A DNA stretch of 64,000 nt from an uncultured Alphaproteobacteria bacterium (lineage in GTDB: Bacteria; Pseudomonadota; Alphaproteobacteria; RF32; CAG-239). How positions within the stretch are numbered: the first letter of the stretch is position 1; every line of letters begins with the position of its first letter. The stretch is from assembly GCA_944390315.1 (NCBI GenBank), contig CALXPO010000027.1, positions 124,001 to 188,000 on the forward strand, given 5' to 3'. The notes beneath the pieces are model-generated. The model saw only the letters and a list, made by a program, of their open reading frames with translations. It made no database searches and was not told the DNA's origin. Shown piece by piece: positions 54,445-62,078 of the stretch. The translations under genes and the position numbers were made by a program.

Positions 54445-55668
54445 ATGAAAAAAATTAAAAAGAAATCACCTGCACCTATGCGCTATGCCGCAAAGGAACC
54501 TTTTTTTTCACCGAAGGAAATTATTTTTCGCAGCAACGGTCGTGCAAAGGTGTTTACTATCTCCTCAAAAATGCAGGTCATTTTATTGTGCTTAATTGCT
54601 TTCGTCGGAGCATGGAGTTTTTATTATTATCATATGTACCGCCGATCAGATTTAATTATTGTGGAAAAAAATAATGAACTGATTGAAGCAAGAGATGCTT
54701 ATGTCGATTTGGTCGGTGATTTTGTGGCTTTGCAATCTAACATCGCCGATATGATAAAAACTTTGGAAAATGCCAAAACATCGGAACTCAATCTCGGACA
54801 ATATCAAAAACAAGCCTCTTTGGTTGAGGATAGAATTAAACAAATCACAACTCAGGTCGAGTGGATTAATCAGGAAAAATTAGCGGAAAAAGCCAGCCTG
54901 AACGAACTATCTCTGCAAAGAGATATTGCCCTTTCCGAAAGAGACAGGCTTAAAGAACAAGTGTCTGAGTTGCAAAAAGCCGTCGATGATATTAAAGAAG
55001 CTGAAAACGAAGTCCTCAATAAAGTCGCCAAAATTGCTGAAAAAGAAGTCGCTAAAATTAAAAGTGCGGTCAAGGAGATTAATCTTCCTTTGAAAAAGAA
55101 AGGACTCTATTTTAACATATTTGCAAATGATAAACGTAAGGCCGGTGTCGGCGGTCCTTATATTCCTAATGATAATTCTTTCCTGAAAGACAAGGAAATC
55201 AGCGATAAAATCAGTCAGATTTTTATGAATGTTGATGATTTGGAATATTATAAAGAAGTCCTAAATTCGGTTCCTATTGGAAAACCGGTGTGGAGCTTTT
55301 GGGTGTCTTCTCCTTATGGTTGGCGCAGCGATCCTTTTCGTAAGACAAAAGTCTATCATAAAGGGATAGATATGGCTTCGCGGACAGGTAACAAAATTAA
55401 AGTTATGGCTAAAGGAAAAGTGATTCGAGCTGGAACAGCTTCGGGATATGGTAAATTGGTTGAAGTCGATCATGGCAACGGTTTTAAGACTAAGTATGGT
55501 CATATGAATAAAATTTATGTTGAAAAAGGACAATATGTTGAAGTCGGTGACGAATTAGGCGAGGTCGGAAATACCGGACGTTCAACCGGTCCGCATTTGC
55601 ATTATGAAATTTTATATAAAGGACATGATGTTGATCCCATGCCCTTTATGAAAGCAAAAATATCTTAG
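54445..55668 (+). CDS. M23 (LytM) family metallopeptidase
   Basis: 407-aa murein endopeptidase or activator. One N-terminal membrane segment (about 45-68), a long coiled coil (90-215) and a C-terminal M23 domain (about 295-400) with HKGIDMAS (His and Asp zinc ligands), HGNGFKTKYGHM and the HLHYEI motif (His), so all metal ligands are kept. Directly upstream of a bactofilin gene, the known bacM-type pairing in which bactofilin localises the enzyme. FtsEX lies 6 kb upstream. Confidence 0.93.
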   Translation: MKKIKKKSPAPMRYAAKEPFFSPKEIIFRSNGRAKVFTISSKMQVILLCLIAFVGAWSFYYYHMYRRSDLIIVEKNNELIEARDAYVDLVGDFVALQSNIADMIKTLENAKTSELNLGQYQKQASLVEDRIKQITTQVEWINQEKLAEKASLNELSLQRDIALSERDRLKEQVSELQKAVDDIKEAENEVLNKVAKIAEKEVAKIKSAVKEINLPLKKKGLYFNIFANDKRKAGVGGPYIPNDNSFLKDKEISDKISQIFMNVDDLEYYKEVLNSVPIGKPVWSFWVSSPYGWRSDPFRKTKVYHKGIDMASRTGNKIKVMAKGKVIRAGTASGYGKLVEVDHGNGFKTKYGHMNKIYVEKGQYVEVGDELGEVGNTGRSTGPHLHYEILYKGHDVDPMPFMKAKIS

Positions 55669-55692
55669 ATATCATTATAATTGTGAGGAAAA

Positions 55693-56154
55693 ATGATGAA
55701 AAAATTGAAAAAAATGCTGTATTTGAAAATGGCCAGAGCCTTTGGCAACAGTAAAAGAAGTCATCAAGTCCCGACCATTATCGGCGAAACAACCAGAGTA
55801 ACCGGTGATCTTAAAAGTAACGGTATTCTGCATGTCGATGGTTTTATTGAAGGGGATATCAATTGCGAAGAATTGGTTATCGGGGTGAAAGGAAACGTCA
55901 TCGGTACGGTTAAAGCCCAAAGTATGTACTTGTATGGAACTTTGCAGGGTAAAGCCATAGCCGATAGTTTATTTATTGCAAAAACGGCAAAACTTATCGG
56001 CGATGCAACGCATAATACAATTGCAATAGAGCCGGGGGCTTATATCGATGGTCATTGCATACGGGTACATTCCGATACGGCAACCGCTTCTTCATCTCAA
56101 CCTACTGTCGTTCAAGCACCGAAAGTCGTGGCTAAAATTAAAGCGGTAAAATAA
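55693..56154 (+). CDS. bactofilin
   Basis: 153-aa cytoskeletal protein forming beta-helical filaments. The bactofilin domain spans about 28-125 (GETTRVTGDLKSNGILHVDG, GDINCEELVIG, GTLQGKAIADSLFI) with hydrophobic periodicity; flanked by basic N-terminal and Ala/Val C-terminal tails. Twenty-four bases after the M23 gene and four before smpB. It probably places the M23 enzyme. Confidence 0.93.
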   Translation: MMKKLKKMLYLKMARAFGNSKRSHQVPTIIGETTRVTGDLKSNGILHVDGFIEGDINCEELVIGVKGNVIGTVKAQSMYLYGTLQGKAIADSLFIAKTAKLIGDATHNTIAIEPGAYIDGHCIRVHSDTATASSSQPTVVQAPKVVAKIKAVK

Positions 56155-56157
56155 AAA

Positions 56158-56637
56158 ATGGCTCTTAAAAATAAAAAGGCGGATTTTATATCAACCGGTT
56201 TGGTGGCTCAAAACCGGCGGGCAAATTTTGATTATTTTATTAACGAAAAATTTGTTGCCGGTCTGGAATTGACCGGTACCGAAGTTAAGTCTTTAAGACT
56301 CGGTCATGCTAATATTAATGATGCTTTCGGCATAGAAAAAAATAATGAGCTCTATATCTCAAATATGTTTATTGCCGAATATACCAATAAAGGTTATGAA
56401 AGCCATGCCGAAAAGCGTGACCGCAAATTGTTGCTCAAAAGAAGAGAAATCAATTCGATTATTTCCGCTTTGGCTAAAAAAGGAGCAACTTTGGTTGCCA
56501 TACGCTTATTTTTTAATGAAAAAGGTCGGGCCAAACTTGAAGTCGGTTTGGGTACGGGCAAAAAGAATTTTGATAAGCGCGAAACAATAAAAACCAGAGA
56601 TTGGAACAGAGAAAAAGCAAGAATTATGGCGAGATAA
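56158..56637 (+). CDS. smpB: tmRNA-binding protein SmpB
   Basis: 159-aa partner of tmRNA in trans-translation. Contains VAQNRRANFDYFINEKFVAGL, ELTGTEVKSLR and the C-terminal basic DWNREKARIMAR tail. Overlapping spacing (3 bp) to bactofilin and 2 bp to crcB. Confidence 0.96.
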   Translation: MALKNKKADFISTGLVAQNRRANFDYFINEKFVAGLELTGTEVKSLRLGHANINDAFGIEKNNELYISNMFIAEYTNKGYESHAEKRDRKLLLKRREINSIISALAKKGATLVAIRLFFNEKGRAKLEVGLGTGKKNFDKRETIKTRDWNREKARIMAR

Positions 56638-56639
56638 CA

Positions 56640-57002
56640 ATGGGATTTTTAAGCGTTTTTTTAGGCGGTGGCTTAGGGGCATCGCTCAGATGGTTGGTGA
56701 CTTCCAAAATTCATTATCACTGGGGAACAATGGTTGTTAATGTGTTGGGAGCTTTGTTAATCGGTGCTTTGTATGGTTATATTTCAACTAAAACGACTCT
56801 CAGACCCGAAATAAAATTGTTTGTGATGACGGGACTTCTCGGCGGTTTTACGACATTTTCGACCTACTTGCTTGATTTTGCCCTATTGTGTGAAAAAGAA
56901 AACTTTTTAGAGGCGGCAACTTATTTGTTGCTGTCTGTCGTTGTCGGTTTGTTGGTCTTGTTTGCCGGTATTCGCTTGAGCCATTTTGTTTTTACGGCTT
57001 GA
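56640..57002 (+). CDS. crcB: fluoride channel CrcB/Fluc
   Basis: 120-aa four-helix protein that expels fluoride as a dimer. Contains GGGLGASLRWL, NVLGALLIG and the GLLGGFTTFSTY motif of the channel. ATG at 56640 taken; the longer ORF lies inside smpB. No fluoride riboswitch upstream because it follows smpB by two bases. Converges with uvrB after one base; I see no terminator between. Confidence 0.94.
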   Translation: MGFLSVFLGGGLGASLRWLVTSKIHYHWGTMVVNVLGALLIGALYGYISTKTTLRPEIKLFVMTGLLGGFTTFSTYLLDFALLCEKENFLEAATYLLLSVVVGLLVLFAGIRLSHFVFTA

Positions 57003-57003
57003 A

Positions 57004-59013
57004 TCAGCCGCCGTTGACAAAAATAGTATTATCATAGGTTCTCATTGCCAAAAGCTCGAGAGCCTTTATTTTATCTCTGTAAATAACGGCTTGTTCAAAT
57101 TCGAGATTTTGTGCCGCCTCTTTCATCAGTTTGGTCAGTTCTTTGATTTGTTTTTCAATATCATCGGCGTTGCCGGCGGCTCCGGCTTTGTCATCGATAT
57201 AGTCTGCCGCCGTCATTTCACTTAAGGTAGAGGATATGCTCTTCTTGACGGTTTTGGGGACGATGCCGTGGTCTAAGTTGTATTGAAGTTGTTTGCTTCG
57301 ACGACGCTCGGTTTCACTTAAGGCTTCTTTGATTGAACCGGTTATCTTGTCGGCATAAAGAATCACGCGGCTGTCGGCATTGCGTGCGGCGCGACCGATG
57401 GTTTGAATAAGGGAGCGGGTGGAACGCAAAAAGCCTTCTTTGTCGGCATCTAAAATGGCGACCAGTGAACATTCCGGAATATCCAAGCCTTCACGCAGCA
57501 GGTTGATACCGACCAAAACATCAAATACTCCCATGCGTAAGTCACGGATAATTTCAATACGTTCCAAGGTTTGAATGTCGGAGTGCATATAGCGTACCTT
57601 AATTCCGTTTTCGTTCAGGTATTCGGTTAAGTCTTCCGCCATTTTTTTGGTCAGGGTCGTGACCAAAACACGTTCCCCTTTGGCAATGGTTTGGCGACAT
57701 TCTTCCATGAGGTCATCAATTTGATTTTCTATTCCGCGGATGAGGCAAACAGGATCGGGCAGACCAGTCGGACGAATAACCTGTTCGACAAAAACACCTT
57801 GAGTTTGCGCCATTTCCCAATCTCCGGGAGTCGCGGAAACAAAAATCGTTTGCGGACGCATCTTGTCCCATTCTTCAAGTTTGAGCGGTCGGTTATCAAG
57901 GCAAGACGGCAGACGAAATCCATATTCGGCAAGTGTGCTTTTCCGACTGCGGTCGCCATTGTACATTCCGCCGATTTGCGGTACCGATATATGGCTTTCA
58001 TCAATAAAAAGCAAAGCATCGGGCGGTAGATATTCAAATAAGGTCGGCGGTGGTTCTCCGGGAGCTCTGCCGGTCAGGTAACGCGAATAGTTTTCAATGC
58101 CTTTGCAGTGTCCGGTTGTTTCCAGCATTTCCAAATCAAAACGCGTCCGTTGTTCCAAACGTTGTGCTTCTAGCAATTTGTTATGTTCGCGAAAATATTC
58201 CAACCTCGGTTGCAGTTCCTGTTTGATGCGAGAAATGGCTTGCGACAAAGTCGGTCGCGGCGTAACATAGTGACTGGCCGGATAAACGACGGCTTTGTCC
58301 AAAGGAGCCGTTTTTTTGCCGGTCAGCGAATCAAATTCGTAAATATCTTCGATTTCATCTCCGAAAAAGGAAATACGCCAGGCCCTGTCTTCCAAGTGAG
58401 CCGGAAAAATATCCAAAGTGTCCCCTTGGACGCGAAAAGTACCGCGGACAAAATTGAGCTGATTTCTTTCGTATTGAAGCTCTGCCAGTCTTTGATAAAT
58501 ATCCTGTGGTTCAACTTCGTCACCTTTTTTAAGTTCCAAGGTCATTGCCGAATAAGAAGCAACATCTCCCAAGCCGTAAATGCAGGATACGGAGGCGACA
58601 ATAATTACGTCACGATATTCCAAAATACTGCGGGTGGCGGCGTTGCGCATACGGTCAATTTGTTCGTTGATGGCGGAGTCTTTTTCGATGTAAGTATCGG
58701 TTTTGGGAATATAGGCTTCCGGTTGATAATAGTCGTAGTAAGAAACAAAATATTCAACGTGATTATGGGGAAAAAATTCTTTCATCTCACTATATAACTG
58801 AGCCGCCAAAATTTTATTCGGCGCCATAATCAATGCCGGTCTTTGGCTTTGTTCAATGACTTTAGCCATGGTAAAAGTTTTGCCCGAGCCGGTGACACCG
58901 AGCAAAACCTGGTTGCGCTCACCGTTTTTCAGTCCTTCGCATAGTTCTTTTATGGCTTGAGGTTGGTCTCCTGCCGGTTCAAAGGGACTTTCGACTTTAA
59001 ATTCTTCGCTCAT
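57004..59013 (-). CDS. uvrB: excinuclease ABC subunit B
   Basis: 669-aa DNA helicase-like damage verifier of nucleotide excision repair. Walker [10 protein letters not shown], the beta-hairpin [10 protein letters not shown], helicase motifs [11 protein letters not shown] and QTIGRAARN, and the C-terminal UVR domain ([17 protein letters not shown]). It follows motE by 11 bp, so it is probably co-transcribed with the flagellar genes upstream. Confidence 0.98.
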   Translation of the reverse strand: MSEEFKVESPFEPAGDQPQAIKELCEGLKNGERNQVLLGVTGSGKTFTMAKVIEQSQRPALIMAPNKILAAQLYSEMKEFFPHNHVEYFVSYYDYYQPEAYIPKTDTYIEKDSAINEQIDRMRNAATRSILEYRDVIIVASVSCIYGLGDVASYSAMTLELKKGDEVEPQDIYQRLAELQYERNQLNFVRGTFRVQGDTLDIFPAHLEDRAWRISFFGDEIEDIYEFDSLTGKKTAPLDKAVVYPASHYVTPRPTLSQAISRIKQELQPRLEYFREHNKLLEAQRLEQRTRFDLEMLETTGHCKGIENYSRYLTGRAPGEPPPTLFEYLPPDALLFIDESHISVPQIGGMYNGDRSRKSTLAEYGFRLPSCLDNRPLKLEEWDKMRPQTIFVSATPGDWEMAQTQGVFVEQVIRPTGLPDPVCLIRGIENQIDDLMEECRQTIAKGERVLVTTLTKKMAEDLTEYLNENGIKVRYMHSDIQTLERIEIIRDLRMGVFDVLVGINLLREGLDIPECSLVAILDADKEGFLRSTRSLIQTIGRAARNADSRVILYADKITGSIKEALSETERRRSKQLQYNLDHGIVPKTVKKSISSTLSEMTAADYIDDKAGAAGNADDIEKQIKELTKLMKEAAQNLEFEQAVIYRDKIKALELLAMRTYDNTIFVNGG

Positions 59014-59024
59014 GATTGCTCCGA

Positions 59025-59489
59025 TTAAAATGAAGACATATCGAGTATTTTTTGTGTTAATTCTGCAGCTTTGACGCTGTCCATTCGGCTCAATATGTTG
59101 GCGGCAGTATCGGCGTCCATCATTGATAAAAATTCAATGATTTGGGAGGCCTCCATATTTTCGATAATTTTGGCGGCATCTTGTGGGGGCATTTGTGTAT
59201 ATATCCGCACCAAATAATTTACATCTCTCGTTTTGTGTTCGTCCAGCAGAGCATCTTGGTCCAGACGTTTGCGAATCGCCTGCGCCATTTGTCGGCGCTC
59301 GCTCATAAAGGTTGATGCCGAAAGAGGCGGTACTACTGATGCCTGATAGTCTTTAAGTTTTTGCTCGATATTTTGTGAAGTTGCCCGATATAAATCATCT
59401 GCGGTTTGATGAATTTTAGTTATCAGCAGTGCAATAAAAAAGGCGGCACAAACAATCGGAAAAAATGATTTTTTCATATTTTCTCTCAT
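59025..59489 (-). CDS. motE: MotE-like flagellar protein
   Basis: 154-aa protein with an N-terminal membrane anchor or signal (about 5-25) and a C-terminal MgtE-N-like helical domain ([29 protein letters not shown]). MotE is the alphaproteobacterial chaperone of MotC in the periplasm. ATGA overlap with the preceding gene gives the start at 59489; 59477 is an alternative. Confidence 0.82.
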   Translation of the reverse strand: MRENMKKSFFPIVCAAFFIALLITKIHQTADDLYRATSQNIEQKLKDYQASVVPPLSASTFMSERRQMAQAIRKRLDQDALLDEHKTRDVNYLVRIYTQMPPQDAAKIIENMEASQIIEFLSMMDADTAANILSRMDSVKAAELTQKILDMSSF

Positions 59490-59794
59490 TTGATTGAACG
59501 TAAGGCTTGCAGCAATTCCAATTCTGCTTCTGACGGTGGATCATTGTCAAGACAAGTCGTGTTTTGTGAAGAATCTGTTACTGGGGTTTGGCAGGGCGTA
59601 GAGACAGTACCGCCAATCGTTTCTGTTTTATCAAAAGTTTCGACGGCTTGTTTCAGGGCTTGTGCCAGCTCGGTCATTTTTTGTTGATTTTGCTCCAGTT
59701 TAATCAATTGACGATTGAGCTTGACCGCGTAATAAATAGCGGGTATCAGCAGGATAATAACGATAATGTTAATTGATAGTTCCGTAATTGTCAT
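59486..59794 (-). CDS. DUF6468-like flagellar operon protein
   Basis: 102-aa protein with one membrane segment (about 9-26), a short coiled coil (RQLIKLEQNQQKMTELAQAL) and a Thr/Pro/Asp-rich linker. The shape and its place between fliM and motE match the DUF6468 proteins found in alphaproteobacterial flagellar operons. Function unknown. Confidence 0.7.
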   Translation of the reverse strand: MTITELSINIIVIILLIPAIYYAVKLNRQLIKLEQNQQKMTELAQALKQAVETFDKTETIGGTVSTPCQTPVTDSSQNTTCLDNDPPSEAELELLQALRSIK

Positions 59795-59817
59795 TTCAAT
59801 TTACCTTTTTGATGAAT

Positions 59818-60552
59818 TTAATCGTTGCCGTTTGTGTCTTTGCCGATGCGGACAAAAGCAATTGTTTTTTGCGCCGAGTCGATTTGTGCCATACTGTCTT
59901 CGGCAAAAGGCAGGGAAATATATGTTCCTTTGTGCCAGCTCAATACATCCCGTATTTTAACAGGTACGTTTGGAAGTTTTACAGTTGCTTTTATCAAGTT
60001 TGAGCATTGTATGATATCTTTTTCAAGACGTAAATGTATTTTAATTTCCCCATAGCCGATTTGCAACAATATTGATGTATCTTCTGCCAGAGATGCCATA
60101 TCGGAATTTGACATTTTGGCAAAGGATTGTATAAGTCCTCGGTAAAATTTTTTTTGAAACAGTTTTATGATTTTTTCTCTGATATGAGAATCGGCAGTAT
60201 TGACTTCAAGATGCGGTTGATGAAATCCCAAACAAATATTAACCAGCGTGTTTGCCGCATTGTGACTGAGAAAAGTTTGTATAAAATAGTTTTTAAAAGA
60301 ATTTGAATAGATGATGTAGTTGCCGTCAATGGCAAAAGATGCAGACGACTCGATTTTTATGGTAAGAGGTTGAGAGAATAATGTCTGAATTTCGGATGTT
60401 AAGTTTTGTTCTAAATTTGATAAAACAAAAGATGTTTTTTCCGACAGGTAAAGCGGGGCGGTATGATTTGAGTTTAACAAAAATGAAATTTCTTCAGAAT
60501 TAAGAAGCGTATTATCGTGATTTATATCTGCGGTTGAAGTCATTGTTTTCAT
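59818..60552 (-). CDS. fliM: FliM-like motor switch protein, short and diverged
   Basis: 244 aa against ~330 in typical FliM. The N-terminus LLNSEEISFLLNS is the CheY-binding EIDALL-type motif, the middle resembles the FliM core and the C-terminus VKLPNVPVKIRDVLSWHKG with IAFVRIGKDTNG is a SpoA-like fold. Several usual Gly and charged residues are absent. It overlaps fliL by four bases (ATGA). Confidence 0.75.
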   Translation of the reverse strand: MKTMTSTADINHDNTLLNSEEISFLLNSNHTAPLYLSEKTSFVLSNLEQNLTSEIQTLFSQPLTIKIESSASFAIDGNYIIYSNSFKNYFIQTFLSHNAANTLVNICLGFHQPHLEVNTADSHIREKIIKLFQKKFYRGLIQSFAKMSNSDMASLAEDTSILLQIGYGEIKIHLRLEKDIIQCSNLIKATVKLPNVPVKIRDVLSWHKGTYISLPFAEDSMAQIDSAQKTIAFVRIGKDTNGND

Positions 60553-60998
60553 TGTCTGACAAAATTTAAATGTAGATTTTTAATGGTTGATGGATACAAA
60601 ACAAGATCTATTTGTTTTTTAATGATATTTTTTATGAAAGTTCTGTTTTGAGGTTGAGCCAGTTCAGAATAAGAAAATTGGGATAAGGTTTCTTTGAGTT
60701 GAAAATTGATGATGTTTTCTTTGTTGCGAATTTGTTTAAGTTCTCTTTGATTATAAGGTTCGATATAAAGTTCTAATTGCACAAAATTGTTATCTTTTGT
60801 CTTGAAGTTTATGGGTGCGGTTTCGTAGACAACCGGCATTTCAATTATGGTTTCTTGATAATATTTGGCAATGGGTTTTGTGTCGGATGATAAAGAGGAT
60901 AATATGATTGTGCTTACGGCGGCAATAAACAATACGCCTAATATGGAAAATAATAATTTTTTATTTTTAGAGTCTGTAATTTGATTTACTTTTACCAT
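60549..60998 (-). CDS. fliL: FliL-like flagellar basal-body protein
   Basis: 149-aa inner-membrane protein; one N-terminal membrane helix (about 14-34), then a periplasmic domain with YYQETIIEMPV and NFVQLELYIEPYN typical of FliL, and the C-terminal stomatin-like part. First gene of the fliL-fliM-DUF6468-motE-uvrB set. Identity is supported by order and by motif more than by strong similarity. Confidence 0.75.
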   Translation of the reverse strand: MVKVNQITDSKNKKLLFSILGVLFIAAVSTIILSSLSSDTKPIAKYYQETIIEMPVVYETAPINFKTKDNNFVQLELYIEPYNQRELKQIRNKENIINFQLKETLSQFSYSELAQPQNRTFIKNIIKKQIDLVLYPSTIKNLHLNFVRQ

Positions 60999-61214
60999 TT
61001 CGAAATCCTTTTTACTTATTTGAAAATATTGTAAAACAAATTTATCCTATCTTAAAGCCAAAAATACAAATAATACTCTCTTTTCGTGCTCCTTCGTCGC
61101 TCTGACTAAGGTTACAAATATGTAAAATCTAACGGAATTTTTATTAATTGCTTTTTTTTTAAAGTGTTTTATGTTATCATGTCATTAGGTGTATTTTTTG
61201 AATAGGGTGTTTCT
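60999..61214. promoter_or_regulatory. divergent promoter region fliL / pilM-like
   Basis: 216 bp between two divergent genes, AT-rich. On the plus strand a TTGCTT with TTATCAT about 25 bases later precedes the pilM-like gene. No clear operator or sigma-54/sigma-28 box was seen for fliL. Confidence 0.35.
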
Positions 61215-62057
61215 ATGTACTTATGGGTAATCATAGCGACGTTTATTGCTGCGTTATTTGCGATGAATGTTTCTTTGCGCTCAGATATTCAGCAGTTGTA
61301 TGTCGAGCCTCAGGCTCAGACTGTTATTACTAAAATATATGTTCAGCATAAAGCCGCTATGCAGTATATCTCTAATCGAAACCGAAATTCGACAGTGGAG
61401 GGTATGAGCTACCGCCCCGGAGAATTAACAACGGATATGATGGCTGCCGATTTGCCGTATGGTTTTAACCAAGACAGCGGATTCTCAAGATTTACGACAT
61501 GGGTATATTGTTTGGATAAAGATAAATTGGATCAGTCTGGGGCAGCCGCCTTACCGGCAAGTTGTACGGCAGGTCTTCCCGCTGACGGCAGCGATCCTGA
61601 TACCGGCGACGCCGATACCGGAGACGGAAGTAATTGTTGTGCCGGTTCCGATGCTACGGTTTATTTGGTTACTTATGGATGTGTGCCGGCTAAGTGGCGC
61701 GATTTTCGGACAGGGAAACCCGATGCCGTATTGTTGCGCTCTATGAAAACGACAACGGGTTATACCGATGGTTTCGGTTATGCCGTCGACAGAGATGAAC
61801 TTAAAGCGTTATATAGCGGAAACTCTGTATATGAAGAGGGAATTACAACCAATATGGGAGTTTATGGTCAGGGAAATCGCTATTATACTCCGATACCTAA
61901 TTATATATCCGATACGCCAATCGGTGATAGGTCGTTTGCTACCGTTTGCGGAACTCAGCGCCAGGGAAATGCAGATTATGATCCGAGCAATCCGCAGAGC
62001 GTTGAGGATATGTATGCAAGTTGTGATTATTGTTTGGTTTATTTGTCGCAATTTTAA
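61215..62057 (+). CDS. PilM-like pilus protein
   Basis: 280-aa protein with an N-terminal membrane segment (LWVIIATFIAALFAM) followed by an amphipathic helix, the pattern of PilM of the IncI/R64 thin pilus. The rest is a Cys-containing globular domain with an Asp/Gly/Ser stretch (GSDPDTGDADTGDGSN). ORF starts at an ATG with no clear Shine-Dalgarno. Twenty-one bases before the PilV-like gene. Family similarity is based on the N-terminus and gene order. Confidence 0.65.
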   Translation: MYLWVIIATFIAALFAMNVSLRSDIQQLYVEPQAQTVITKIYVQHKAAMQYISNRNRNSTVEGMSYRPGELTTDMMAADLPYGFNQDSGFSRFTTWVYCLDKDKLDQSGAAALPASCTAGLPADGSDPDTGDADTGDGSNCCAGSDATVYLVTYGCVPAKWRDFRTGKPDAVLLRSMKTTTGYTDGFGYAVDRDELKALYSGNSVYEEGITTNMGVYGQGNRYYTPIPNYISDTPIGDRSFATVCGTQRQGNADYDPSNPQSVEDMYASCDYCLVYLSQF

Positions 62058-62078
62058 CTTTTTGGGGGAAGATAAATA

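Noticed and set aside
57000..57010. Terminator between the convergent crcB and uvrB
   Set aside because: Only one base separates the stops and I see no hairpin with a T-run; the transcripts probably overlap.
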